NCBI GenBank assembly: GCA_900469955.1
Contig: UBYX01000053.1
Location: 1-64,000, forward strand
Length of the DNA stretch: 64,000 nt
Origin: Hyphomicrobiales bacterium
Lineage (GTDB): Bacteria > Pseudomonadota > Alphaproteobacteria > Rhizobiales > Rhizobiaceae
Direction: 5' to 3'
The position numbers were made by a program, and so were the translations under genes. This document shows, piece after piece, positions 26,717 through 34,967 of this stretch; the stretch's first letter is position 1; every line of letters starts with the position of its first letter. Below the pieces are notes generated by a model, which saw only the letters and a list, made by a program, of their open reading frames with translations, searched no databases and was not told where the DNA came from.

Positions 26717-27763
26717 GTGGTCAGAATTTCTCTTGACGCCATGGGTGGCGATTTTGGGCCCGAGGTCGTCATTCCCGGCGCCGCCAAGGCGCTGGATCGC
26801 CATCCGGATGTGACGTTCCTCATTTTCGGCCTGAAGGGCGAATGCGAGCCGTGGCTGGCGAAATATCCGAAACTGCGCGACAAATCGATCTTTCATGAGT
26901 GCGAACTCGCCGTCAGCATGGAGGAAAAGCCGAGCCAAGCCCTGCGCCGCGGCCGCTATGTTTCGACTATGTGGCGTTCGATCGAGGCCGTGAAGTTGGG
27001 AGAGGCCGATGTCGCGGTTTCCGCCGGCAATACCGGTGCGCTGATGGCCATGGCAAAATTCTGTCTGCGCACCATGGCCAATATCGAGCGCCCGGCGATC
27101 GCGGGCATCTGGCCGACCTTGAAGGGCGAAAGCATCGTGCTGGATATCGGCGCGACGATCGGCGCCGATTCGCAGCAGCTCCTCGATTTCGCCTTGATGG
27201 GCGGAGCGATGGCTCGCGCGCTCTTCGAAGTTGACCGGCCGACGGTCGGCCTTCTCAACGTCGGCGTCGAGGAGGTGAAGGGCCAGGAAGAGGTTAGGGA
27301 AGCCGGACGACTGATCCGCGAAGCCAATCTGCCCACGATCGCCTATCATGGTTTCGTGGAAGGCGACGATATAGGCAAGGGAACCGTGGACGTCGTGGTG
27401 ACCGAGGGCTTTACCGGAAATATTGCCTTGAAGACCGCGGAGGGAACCGCCCGGCAGATCGCAACGCTGTTGCGCGAAGCCATGTCGCGGACCATCTTCG
27501 CCAAGATCGGCTATCTGCTTGCTAAAAGCGCGTTCGACCGGCTGCGCGAGAAAATGGACCCGAACAGGGTCAATGGCGGGGTCTTTCTTGGTTTGAACGG
27601 CATCGTCATCAAGAGCCATGGCGGCACCAATGCCGACGGTTTTGCAGCCGCGATCGACGTCGGCTATGACATGGCGCGTAACGACCTGAACGCCAAGATT
27701 GCGCAGGATTTGAAGGTTTACCATGCTCGCCGCCAGCCGCCTGCTGGCCCCGAAGCGGCATGA
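26717..27763 (+). CDS. plsX: Phosphate acyltransferase PlsX, GTG start
   Basis: A 348-residue enzyme that turns acyl-ACP into acyl-phosphate, the donor for PlsY in phospholipid synthesis. It begins with the family sequence VRISLDAMGGDFGPE and contains 'AGNTGALMAMAKFCL', 'GFTGNIALKTAEGTA' and 'GLNGIVIKSHGGTN'. I chose GTG 26717, seven bases after AGGATCAGGG, because the family starts there; the frame extends to ATG 26678. A TATAAT sits at 26673-26678 without a matching -35 box. It is followed by fabH. Confidence 0.94.
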   Translation: MVRISLDAMGGDFGPEVVIPGAAKALDRHPDVTFLIFGLKGECEPWLAKYPKLRDKSIFHECELAVSMEEKPSQALRRGRYVSTMWRSIEAVKLGEADVAVSAGNTGALMAMAKFCLRTMANIERPAIAGIWPTLKGESIVLDIGATIGADSQQLLDFALMGGAMARALFEVDRPTVGLLNVGVEEVKGQEEVREAGRLIREANLPTIAYHGFVEGDDIGKGTVDVVVTEGFTGNIALKTAEGTARQIATLLREAMSRTIFAKIGYLLAKSAFDRLREKMDPNRVNGGVFLGLNGIVIKSHGGTNADGFAAAIDVGYDMARNDLNAKIAQDLKVYHARRQPPAGPEAA

Positions 27764-27782
27764 CGACAGGATGTGATAGAAA

Positions 27783-28754
27783 ATGATCCGTTCAGTGGTT
27801 CGCGGTTACGGGGCAGCTCTGCCGAAGCGCGTAGTGCCCAACAAAGAGCTGGAAAGCGTCGTCGAGACATCCGACGAATGGATCGTCCAGCGCACCGGTA
27901 TCCGCCAACGCTATATCGCAGGCGAGGGGGAGACGACGGCGTCGCTCGGCGAGCAGGCTGCCCGTGCCGCGCTTGAGAATGCCGGGTTGACGCCCGATGA
28001 CATCGATCTGGTGCTGGTCGCGACGTCGACGCCCGACAACACCTTCCCTGCGACCGCCGTCAACATCCAGAATCGCCTCGGCATGACGCATGGCTATGCC
28101 TTCGATATGCAGGCTGTCTGCTCAGGCTTCGTCTATGCCGTGGCGACCGCCGACCTGCATATTCGCGGGGGCATGGCAAAGCGTGTGCTGGTGATCGGCG
28201 CCGAGACCTTTTCCCGCATTCTCGACTGGAAAGACCGTACGACCTGCGTTCTCTTCGGCGACGGCGCAGGCGCGCTTGTGCTGGAAGGGCAGGAAAGCGA
28301 GGGAACGATTGCCGACCGTGGCGTTCTGACCGCGCATCTTCGCTCCGACGGCACCCACAAGGAAAAGCTCTATGTCGATGGCGGACCGTCCACGACGGGC
28401 ACCGTCGGCCATCTGCGGATGGAGGGCCGCGAGGTTTTCAAGCATGCCGTGGGCATGATTACGGACGTGATCGAAGCGGCCTTTGCCGCGACAGACACGA
28501 CGGCGGAAGATCTGGACTGGCTGGTGCCGCACCAGGCCAACCGGCGCATCATCGACGGATCGGCGAAGAAGCTCGGAATCCCGCCTGAGAAAGTCGTGGT
28601 GACGGTCGATCTGCACGGCAACACGTCGGCAGCGTCTATTCCTCTCGCGCTTTCGGTTGCCGCCGGCGACGGCCGGATCAAACAGGGCGATCTGGTCATG
28701 CTTGAGGCAATGGGTGGCGGCTTCACCTGGGGTGCGCTGCTTCTTCGCTGGTAG
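27783..28754 (+). CDS. fabH: Beta-ketoacyl-ACP synthase III
   Basis: A 323-residue condensing enzyme that starts fatty acid synthesis by joining acetyl-CoA and malonyl-ACP. The catalytic triad is Cys113 (AVCSGF), His250 (VPHQANRR) and Asn280 (LHGNTSAAS). Length is typical. It follows plsX by 19 bases, in the widely conserved plsX-fabH pair. The short gap carries no terminator, so one transcript is likely. Confidence 0.97.
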   Translation: MIRSVVRGYGAALPKRVVPNKELESVVETSDEWIVQRTGIRQRYIAGEGETTASLGEQAARAALENAGLTPDDIDLVLVATSTPDNTFPATAVNIQNRLGMTHGYAFDMQAVCSGFVYAVATADLHIRGGMAKRVLVIGAETFSRILDWKDRTTCVLFGDGAGALVLEGQESEGTIADRGVLTAHLRSDGTHKEKLYVDGGPSTTGTVGHLRMEGREVFKHAVGMITDVIEAAFAATDTTAEDLDWLVPHQANRRIIDGSAKKLGIPPEKVVVTVDLHGNTSAASIPLALSVAAGDGRIKQGDLVMLEAMGGGFTWGALLLRW

Positions 28755-28799
28755 GCGTATTTTCAACGCAAACGCAAATATGTCATTGCGCACAGGTGC

Positions 28800-28828
28800 T
28801 TGACCCTCGCGCTCAAGCAAAATACTCT
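28800..28828 (+). promoter_or_regulatory. Sigma-70-type promoter of ihfA
   Basis: TTGACC (28800-28805), a 17-base spacer and TACTCT (28823-28828) lie 44 bases upstream of the ihfA start. The spacing and the -35 box are good; the -10 box is only moderate. Confidence 0.5.
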
Positions 28829-28872
28829 CTATCGGCTTTGACAAGATCAATTTCGAAAATTGGGCGGGGATC

Positions 28873-29211
28873 ATGGCCGGCAAGACAGTAACACGCGCGG
28901 ATCTGGCAGAGTCGGTATTCCGCAAGGTCGGGCTTTCCCGAACGGAGTCGGCCGAACTCGTCGAGACCGTCATCGATGAGATCTGCAATGCCATCGTGCG
29001 TGGCGAGATGGTCAAGCTTTCGTCCTTTGCGACCTTCCAGGTGCGTGCCAAGAACGAGCGCATCGGCCGTAACCCGAAGACCGGCGAGGAAGTGCCGATC
29101 TCTCCGCGCCGCGTCATGACCTTCAAGGCGTCGAACGTCCTGAAGCAGCGCATTCTCAAGGCTCATACGGCGCGCAAGGCCAAGCAGAAACCGCCAAGCC
29201 CAGTCGCGTGA
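28873..29211 (+). CDS. ihfA: Integration host factor alpha subunit
   Basis: A 112-residue HU/IHF-family protein that bends DNA as a heterodimer with IhfB. 'TRADLAESVFRKVGLSRTESAELVETVIDEIC' forms the helical body, and 'IGRNPKTGEEVPISPRR' is the DNA-intercalating arm with the conserved RNPxTG. The sequence is closer to the alpha subunit than to HU because of its longer C-terminus (KAKQKPPSPVA). It has its own promoter-like sequence and lies between fabH and the MerR gene. Confidence 0.93.
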   Translation: MAGKTVTRADLAESVFRKVGLSRTESAELVETVIDEICNAIVRGEMVKLSSFATFQVRAKNERIGRNPKTGEEVPISPRRVMTFKASNVLKQRILKAHTARKAKQKPPSPVA

Positions 29212-29373
29212 AGCGAGGCCCGCCGGGGCCGCATTCGCTGCAATCCTGTGAACATGCTTGAATCTTTCGGTGCAAACCGTTGAGATATGTTCGATTCGTC
29301 GCATAATCCCTATGCGTGAAAGGCTGTCGCCGCTGTCCGCGATGTCGGCAGGCTGCTGTTTGGAGACTGATCC

Positions 29374-29910
29374 TTGGATAAGAGCCCGGATGCCTTTCGT
29401 ACGATCAGCGAGGTCGCGGATGATCTCGACCTGCCTCAGCACGTGCTGCGCTTTTGGGAGACGCGTTTCCCGCAGATCCGGCCGATGAAGCGGGGCGGCG
29501 GGCGCCGCTATTATCGCCCTGAAGACGTGGATCTGCTGAAAGGCATTCGTCACCTCCTCTATGACCATGGCTACACTATCAAGGGCGTCCAGAAGCTCCT
29601 GAAGACGAACGGCAACAAGTTCGTCGCCGCAATCGCCTCAGGTGACCTTGCCACCATGGAAGCGATCATGGCGGCAAACAGCGAGAAGCATGTCGAGCCG
29701 AAGGTCAGCGCCGCGGAAGAGGATCAGGTGGTCGGACGCCCCAAGGTAAAGCCAAGCGGGCGTTTCTTCGGTTTCGGATCCTCCCATGAGGACGATGTGC
29801 CGGAAGTGTCGATCGGCAAGTCCAGTGTAGGCAAGGAAGATCGAGCCCTGCTTCAGGAGGCACTCTTCGATCTTCTGGAATGCAAGCGCCTGCTCGACCA
29901 GGTCCGATAA
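29374..29910 (+). CDS. MerR-family regulator, TTG start
   Basis: A 178-residue protein with an N-terminal MerR winged helix (about 8-75): 'RTISEVADDLDLPQHVLRFWETRFPQIRPMKRGGGRRYYRPEDVDLLKGIRHLLYDHGYTIKGVQKLL'. No cysteine-rich effector site is present, so it is not a metal sensor. The C-terminal part is low-complexity and acidic. The start is TTG 29374 with GGAG ten bases upstream; no in-frame ATG fits the domain. The ihfA-merR pairing is standard in rhizobia, where the regulator's targets are unknown. Confidence 0.88.
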   Translation: MDKSPDAFRTISEVADDLDLPQHVLRFWETRFPQIRPMKRGGGRRYYRPEDVDLLKGIRHLLYDHGYTIKGVQKLLKTNGNKFVAAIASGDLATMEAIMAANSEKHVEPKVSAAEEDQVVGRPKVKPSGRFFGFGSSHEDDVPEVSIGKSSVGKEDRALLQEALFDLLECKRLLDQVR

Positions 29911-29984
29911 AGGCCAATTCTCAATTTTTCTCTACCAGGGAACGTTACCTCAAATTTACCATTCACCCTTTGTTCAGATGAAAA

Positions 29985-30017
29985 GGAGGATCATTTCCTC
30001 CACAGGATCAAAGGAGG
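29985..30017 (+). promoter_or_regulatory. Possible Shine-Dalgarno switch before the BA14K gene
   Basis: GGAGGA (29985-29990), an anti-Shine-Dalgarno TCCTCC (29996-30001) and the true Shine-Dalgarno GGAGG (30013-30017) stand in order. The middle block can pair either with the first or, over five bases (CCTCC), with the ribosome binding site, so two exclusive hairpins are possible. This is inferred from sequence only. Confidence 0.35.
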
Positions 30018-30023
30018 TGAATT

Positions 30024-30515
30024 ATGAGGAAGAAACTTGCGATCGTCGCACTGTCCTTGATTACGGCCTTGAGCGGCATTGCGCCGGCACAGGCCTTCCC
30101 AACGGTCAGCGCGCCGAAGATCGACGCGCCGCGTGCGGTACAAAACGTCCAATGGGAAGACAATAACAGGTTGAGCGGTCCTCGTTTGGATAGCCGTCGG
30201 TACTGGCGCTATGGTGAGGGTGGGTCGCGACGCTATTATCGCAATCGCTCCTACCGTAACAGCTACTACCGCGATCGATACTACCGCCGCCATCGGGGAG
30301 ACTCCAATGTCGGCGCGATTATCGGTGGCCTGGCCGCCGGCGCCATCATCGGCGGAGCTCTGGCGCAACCGCGCTACGTCACCCCCCGGCGGTATGTCGG
30401 TGGCGATGCCCATGTGAACTGGTGCTACTCTCGCTACCGCTCCTACAGGGCTTACGACAATACGTTCCAGCCCTATGGCGGCCCACGCAGACAGTGCTAC
30501 TCGCCGTATTCGTGA
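30024..30515 (+). CDS. BA14K-family exported protein
   Basis: A 163-residue protein with a Sec signal peptide (1-24, cleaved after AQA) and a mature region rich in Arg, Tyr and Ser. A central glycine-rich transmembrane-like segment 'VGAIIGGLAAGAIIGGAL' precedes the BA14K motif VNWCYSRYRSYRAYDNTFQ ending in RRQCYSPY. The family was first seen as a Brucella immunogen with lectin-like properties and is common in Rhizobiales. The start is preceded by a perfect AAAGGAGGTGA, the strongest ribosome binding site in the window. Confidence 0.88.
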   Translation: MRKKLAIVALSLITALSGIAPAQAFPTVSAPKIDAPRAVQNVQWEDNNRLSGPRLDSRRYWRYGEGGSRRYYRNRSYRNSYYRDRYYRRHRGDSNVGAIIGGLAAGAIIGGALAQPRYVTPRRYVGGDAHVNWCYSRYRSYRAYDNTFQPYGGPRRQCYSPYS

Positions 30516-30527
30516 TGTGAAGAAAAT

Positions 30528-30556
30528 CGCCCTGCCGGATCGGCAGGGCGGTCTTT
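30528..30556 (+). terminator. Terminator after the BA14K gene
   Basis: A ten-base-pair stem, CGCCCTGCCG (30528-30537) with CGGCAGGGCG (30541-30550), closes on a GAT loop and is followed by GTCTTT. Confidence 0.75.
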
Positions 30557-30661
30557 GCCTTCCGGTCCCCGCAGTTCCCGACAGAATTGGGTTCTGCGGA
30601 TTTTTTCCTTGCGCCAATAGTGGCATGTCAGTAAGGAGAGCATGCTTCGTTGGAAGCTGGT

Positions 30662-30738
<77 letters not shown>

Positions 30739-30782
30739 TTTAACTCTCCCCCGCCGCCTGATTTAGGCGAACCTGTTACGAA

Positions 30783-30806
30783 AAAGCCCCGCCGGAGCAG
30801 GGCTTT
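30783..30806. terminator. Terminator between tRNA-Pro and the opposing small gene
   Basis: AAAGCCC (30783-30789) pairs with GGGCTTT (30800-30806). On the minus strand it is followed by five T residues, so it fits best as the terminator of the gene ending at 30829; it could also end the tRNA transcript. Confidence 0.65.
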
Positions 30807-30828
30807 CGTATTTCCTTTCGATCGCGAA

Positions 30829-31149
30829 TCAAATTTCCGGGCAGCCCGGGCGGTTAGCGAAGCGAATGCGATCCGGGCCGTTGCGGGTCATGCCCTGTAC
30901 TGTCACGCTTCGGTCGGTAACGCGGACAACTTCCGGACGTCTAAAGCCTTCGTCGCGGGCGGCGGCGCGTGCTTCGCTGGGGCTGCAGCCGCGGCGGTAT
31001 TCGCGATCTCTGTCGCGGATAACCGGCCGGACACCGTCCGGCCCGAGACGGAGCTCAAGATCCTGAGCCGAAGCGGATGTGGGGAAGGCGCCAAGGGCGC
31101 CAAGCGAAAGGGCTGCTGCCAGCCCCGTACTCGATAGGATTTTCATCAT
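30829..31149 (-). CDS. Small exported protein of unknown function
   Basis: A 106-residue protein with a Sec signal peptide (about 1-27, cleaved after ASA-Q). The mature domain is short and charged, with two cysteines (one in RRGCSPSEA and one in GCPEI at the C-terminus) that could form a disulfide. The middle reads as a beta-strand pattern (VVRVTDRSVTVQGMTRNGPDRIRFA). I do not recognise a family name, though such proteins are common in rhizobia. The start at 31149 has AAGGAGG upstream. Confidence 0.72.
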   Translation of the reverse strand: MMKILSSTGLAAALSLGALGAFPTSASAQDLELRLGPDGVRPVIRDRDREYRRGCSPSEARAAARDEGFRRPEVVRVTDRSVTVQGMTRNGPDRIRFANRPGCPEI

Positions 31150-31320
31150 CTCATTCCTCCTTGCGCACAACGGCGCGAATGGTCACGGTTGGCGAACGAT
31201 GTGAGGAGGAAAATGTTCCGCTGTAGGGAAAGTATGGGGTGAATAAACCGGTTGCGACTGCAGGAATCTTCAAGCGTTGAACCCCCTTGGTTCAAGTGAC
31301 AGGAAGAATAGTCGGAGCGC

Positions 31321-31509
31321 TTATCTGAAGCGCGGCGCGCGGCTTGCATTCATCAGCAGTTCTTGCTGCGACGCAAACGGCCCAAGTAGTTTGAAAAGGC
31401 GGGCTTCCTCTTCGCGATCCAGCCTGTAGCGCTTGGCGAATTCCGCGACGCTCCAGACTTTCTTGAGGCCCTTGTCCTCGATCTCGTCGGTCTTGAGATA
31501 CGTTGTCAT
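31321..31509 (-). CDS. Small conserved protein, 62 aa
   Basis: A 62-residue cytosolic protein. The core 'KKVWSVAEFAKRYRLDREEEARLFKLLGPFASQQELLMNA' looks like a short helical DNA-binding or adaptor fold and resembles small hypothetical proteins widespread in Rhizobiaceae; this is from memory and not from a search. The function is unknown. The start follows GGGGAAG. It stands alone between the small exported protein and a 239-base region (31510-31748) in which I see nothing else. Confidence 0.65.
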   Translation of the reverse strand: MTTYLKTDEIEDKGLKKVWSVAEFAKRYRLDREEEARLFKLLGPFASQQELLMNASRAPRFR

Positions 31510-31748
31510 CAGCTTCCCCTTTATTAGAACGTCAACTCACGCCGTGAATTTTTGTTCCCGGCAATTTTGCGCGTCTATCGTTAAAAATTTTCATCCGCCG
31601 AAACGGTCGATTTCCCGGATGTTATTCCAGGTTTCAGACCGAATTTGCCGCTCGGGAAGTGTCGCGCTCACGGAGGAGGGACGGCCGGAATGGGCCGCGA
31701 GCGAGAGGCGGATTGGAGGCGGCAGATAAGATCTGCGCGGAAACCGTT

Positions 31749-32045
31749 TCAGTCGTCGTTTGCCGCATTCAGATTCTGCGGCCGGATACCCTCGTCATGG
31801 GATTTCTGACGCAGCCTAACGCCCGGACCGGCGCCCGCATCGTCGCCTTCGCCGGCACCAAGAAAGAGAATGCCCCTTGATTCGAAGATGGTGCGCAGGC
31901 GCTCGGAGATATCGGCGCCTGCAAAGGCCTGGGCGGCTTCCGCTTCCTCGATCGCGGATCTTGAAAGACCGGAAGCGGCGGCGAGTTCCTCCACGGTCAT
32001 TCCCGTCATGGCACGTGCGGCACGCAATTGAGAGGCTGTCAGCAT
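31749..32045 (-). CDS. Small HTH (XRE-type) protein
   Basis: A 98-residue protein. The N-terminal 50 residues, 'LTASQLRAARAMTGMTVEELAAASGLSRSAIEEAEAA', form a Cro/C1-type helix-turn-helix, followed by 'ISERLRTIFESRGILFL' and a disordered, polar tail. It is short for a full repressor and lacks a ligand domain. It precedes the polysaccharide polymerase gene by 50 bases but in the direction away from that locus (same strand, downstream of it), so it may be read from the polysaccharide operon; a regulatory link is unproven. Confidence 0.75.
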   Translation of the reverse strand: MLTASQLRAARAMTGMTVEELAAASGLSRSAIEEAEAAQAFAGADISERLRTIFESRGILFLGAGEGDDAGAGPGVRLRQKSHDEGIRPQNLNAANDD

Positions 32046-32095
32046 AGGAACAATCTGGTGCGTCAGAAGCTCAAGTCAAGTACTCTTGAACCGGA

Positions 32096-33337
32096 CTATC
32101 CGGCTCGAAGAAAGCGATGTTCCAGTGCAGCACAGCCCCAGACGATGCCGAGCAGCAGATAGAAGTGCCGCCAGTGGTCGGTATCGATGACATTGCCGAT
32201 GATCGCATGGCCGAGGATCATGACCCAGGCGATCATCAGATAAGGCTGCCAGGGGCGCTCGCGAAGCATGTAGCGGAAACCGAACCAGAGCGTCGACCAG
32301 ATCATGATCTGATAGGTGACCGCGCCGAGCCAGCCGTAGGTGGTCAGCGTCTTCAGCCAGATATTGTGCTCGTCTTCGCCGAACGTTTTGCCGAACACCA
32401 TCGGTCCGAGCCCGAGCGGCCGTTCCATCGCCATCAGGAAGCCGATCTTGTGGCGTTCGAAACGGCCGAGGCGCGCGCCGTCGTATTCCTGAACCAGCTT
32501 GGCCCGGTTCATGAAGAGATCGTAGACCTGTTCGAACTGAAGCGCTATTGCCAGCGTCAGGGCGAGAAAGACGGCCGCACCCACCGCAATGGCGAGAATC
32601 TTCAATCGGAACGCCGCTGTGCGTTCCTGCAGCAGCATGACGACAACAAGCGCGGCGCCGGCAAAGAGCAGCAGGCCCCAGGCCGCGCGCGAAAAGGAGA
32701 GGAAGATCCCGAGCGCCAGGATCAGAATTCCCAGGATCAGGAGAGGTGTCTGAATGAGCCTGCCGGTCAACATCCGGTAGAGGAGATAAAGCAGCGGCGC
32801 GACGAGATAGGGACCGAAGACGTTCGGATCCTGGAAGGCGCCCATGGCGCGATTGTAGCGGGTGAAGACATGCGCGCCCGGAAAGGCATTGAAATAGCCA
32901 AGGATGCCGAGCAGCGAGGTGATGATCGCGGCGGCCACCCAGGCCTTGAAGATGAGGTTCAGCCGCCGGTAGTCGTTTTCGATAACAGCGGCATAAAAGA
33001 CCGAGCTGAGCGCCAGAAAGATCGAGACCGCGAAATACATCGGCGCCCCGCTCATGTCCTTCATGACGAACATCGAGGTGAGGCCGCTGAGGTTGAAGGT
33101 CAGCAGCAGGACGAGGAGGGGCGCGACGGTGCGGGAAATCTTCAGGCCGATCAGGAACCAGATGCCGATCTGGATCACCATGATCAGTTCATAGGGAGCA
33201 GGTTCGGAAATCACGAAGCCGGAGAGGAAGACGCCGAACGCGATCAGGCCGGTACCCGCAAGCCTCAGCGCGGCGAGCCGGCCGTCGAAACGGCCGGAAT
33301 GACCGTGGGCCGGATGATCGTGGGCGACCGCGCTCAA
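32096..33337 (-). CDS. Polysaccharide polymerase/O-antigen ligase family, TTG start
   Basis: A 413-residue membrane protein with about ten helices and the Wzy/WaaL features: a large periplasmic loop between late helices containing 'ARLGRFERHKIGFLMAMERPLGLGPM' and the motif 'DEHNIWLKTLTTYGWLG'. It probably polymerises or ligates the repeat units of the surface polysaccharide. I place the start at TTG 33337, which overlaps the stop of the upstream transferase (TTGA); a longer frame to 33499 overlaps that gene. It is the last gene of the minus-strand polysaccharide unit. Confidence 0.85.
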   Translation of the reverse strand: MSAVAHDHPAHGHSGRFDGRLAALRLAGTGLIAFGVFLSGFVISEPAPYELIMVIQIGIWFLIGLKISRTVAPLLVLLLTFNLSGLTSMFVMKDMSGAPMYFAVSIFLALSSVFYAAVIENDYRRLNLIFKAWVAAAIITSLLGILGYFNAFPGAHVFTRYNRAMGAFQDPNVFGPYLVAPLLYLLYRMLTGRLIQTPLLILGILILALGIFLSFSRAAWGLLLFAGAALVVVMLLQERTAAFRLKILAIAVGAAVFLALTLAIALQFEQVYDLFMNRAKLVQEYDGARLGRFERHKIGFLMAMERPLGLGPMVFGKTFGEDEHNIWLKTLTTYGWLGAVTYQIMIWSTLWFGFRYMLRERPWQPYLMIAWVMILGHAIIGNVIDTDHWRHFYLLLGIVWGCAALEHRFLRAG

Positions 33338-34887
33338 TAGGCGTTGTCCGTATTGAGTAGCCGGATCGGCGTCAGGAACAGGATTTTCAGGTCGAAGAGC
33401 AGCGACCAGTTCTCGATATAGTCGAGGTCGTAGGCCGTACGGGCGCGGATCTTCTCGTCGCTGTCGAGTTCGCCGCGCAGTCCATTGATCTGTGCCCAAC
33501 CGGTGACGCCGGGTTTGACGCGGTGGCGGGCAAAATAGCTCTCGACCACGTCCACATATTTGCGTTCGCCGGTCTGGGCGCTCACGGCGTGCGGGCGCGG
33601 ACCAACGAGGGAAAGTTCGCCGCGCAGGACGTTGAAAAGCTGCGGCAGTTCGTCGATCGAGGATTTCCGCAGGAAGCGCCCGACCGGCGTGACGCGGGGG
33701 TCACCCTTGGTCACCGCCTTGATCGCGCTCTGGTCGCTCATGTTGGTGTACATGGAGCGGAACTTCAGGACCTGGATCACTTCGTTGTTGAAGCCGTGAC
33801 GCTTCTGCCGAAAGAGGATCGGTCCTTTGGACGTTGCCTTTACGGCGATTGCCGAGGCGAGCATGACCGGCCAGAGCAGGCTGATCGCGATCAGCGAGAA
33901 CAGGATGTCGAAGATCCGCTTGGCAACCGAATCCCAATCGCGGATCGGCTTGTCGAAGATGTCGAACATCGGCACCGCGCCCACATGGGAATAGGAGCGC
34001 GGGCGGAAGCGCAGGCGATTGGCATGGGCGGCGAGGCGGATATCCACCGGCAGAACCCAGAGCTTGCGCAAAAGCTGGAGGATGCGTTGTTCAGCGGTTG
34101 CCGGCAGCGCGATGATCAGCATGTCGATGCGTGTAAGACGGGCGAATTCGACCAGTTCCGCGAAGGTGCCGAGCTTCGGGTAGCCGGCCACGACGGTGGG
34201 AGAGCGTTCGCTGTTTCGGTCGTCGAAGATGCCGCAGATGCGGATATCGTTGTCCGGCTGCTGTTCCAGCTGACGCACAAGCTGCTTCGCCGGCTCGCCG
34301 CCGCCGACGATGACGGCCCGTCGCTCCATGACGCCGTTGCGCGCCCAGTTGCGGATGGCGAAGGCTGTGAGCTGCCGTTCCAGGAACAGGAAACCTGTGC
34401 CGGCTGCAAACCAGACGAGAAGAGCCGCAACGGAATAGGATTCGACTTCCGCCAGGTGAAGAACAGCCGCCGTCAGCACAAAGCCGATCGTCCAGCCGAC
34501 GAAGACACGTCTGGCTGTGCGGCTCGCGCCACGCAGCGAGGGGATCTGATAGGCGTCCGCAAGCTGCAGCAATAGAACGGTGCCGGTCGCGCCGGTCGCG
34601 ATCAGAGCGAAGCGGGCGAGGAAGCCGCTGACGTTCGTGGGCGCCATCAGAGCGCCAACGAGCAGTCCGATCGCCAGCATTGCCGCCAGCTCGAACAGCC
34701 GAAACTGGCCGATAAGCATCGCCGGAGAGGTGCTGTCGTTGCGTAATTGCTCGGCAATCTGCCGGGCGAGGGGATTGAGTACGGTCGGCTCCTCCGGATC
34801 GCGCTTTTCCTCGCTGGCGCGGATTTCGGAAACCCTCCTGCGAAGGTTGTCGACGTCGAACTGTTCGGACTTGCTTGGCTTGTTCAT
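33334..34887 (-). CDS. Undecaprenyl-phosphate sugar phosphotransferase
   Basis: A 517-residue polyisoprenyl-phosphate hexose-1-phosphate transferase of the WbaP/ExoY type that loads the first sugar on the lipid carrier. It has four N-terminal helices (about 60-165), a CoA-binding-like region ('RRAVIVGGGEPAKQLVRQLEQ'), a fifth helix (about 335-360) and the catalytic C-terminus with 'FRSMYTNMSD', 'PVGRFLRKSSIDELPQLFNVLRGELSLVGPRP' and 'RHRVKPGVTGWAQINGLRGE'. In Agrobacterium the comparable gene of the unipolar polysaccharide locus is the initiating transferase; that comparison rests on layout. Confidence 0.93.
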   Translation of the reverse strand: MNKPSKSEQFDVDNLRRRVSEIRASEEKRDPEEPTVLNPLARQIAEQLRNDSTSPAMLIGQFRLFELAAMLAIGLLVGALMAPTNVSGFLARFALIATGATGTVLLLQLADAYQIPSLRGASRTARRVFVGWTIGFVLTAAVLHLAEVESYSVAALLVWFAAGTGFLFLERQLTAFAIRNWARNGVMERRAVIVGGGEPAKQLVRQLEQQPDNDIRICGIFDDRNSERSPTVVAGYPKLGTFAELVEFARLTRIDMLIIALPATAEQRILQLLRKLWVLPVDIRLAAHANRLRFRPRSYSHVGAVPMFDIFDKPIRDWDSVAKRIFDILFSLIAISLLWPVMLASAIAVKATSKGPILFRQKRHGFNNEVIQVLKFRSMYTNMSDQSAIKAVTKGDPRVTPVGRFLRKSSIDELPQLFNVLRGELSLVGPRPHAVSAQTGERKYVDVVESYFARHRVKPGVTGWAQINGLRGELDSDEKIRARTAYDLDYIENWSLLFDLKILFLTPIRLLNTDNAY

Positions 34888-34967
34888 GGCCCAATCCTTT
34901 TGGCCATCCGGTCCGGGGGAGGCGGAGGCATTGAAAAGGACCTAGCAAAAAGAGGTGAAGGAAGCCT

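Noticed and set aside
29978..30166. Plus-strand frame overlapping the start of the BA14K gene
   Set aside because: Out of frame with a gene that has a signal peptide and a perfect Shine-Dalgarno; its own start lies within the hairpin region without a ribosome binding site.
31659..31880. Plus-strand frame overlapping the small HTH gene
   Set aside because: It lies antisense to a gene with a clear helix-turn-helix and lacks a ribosome binding site.
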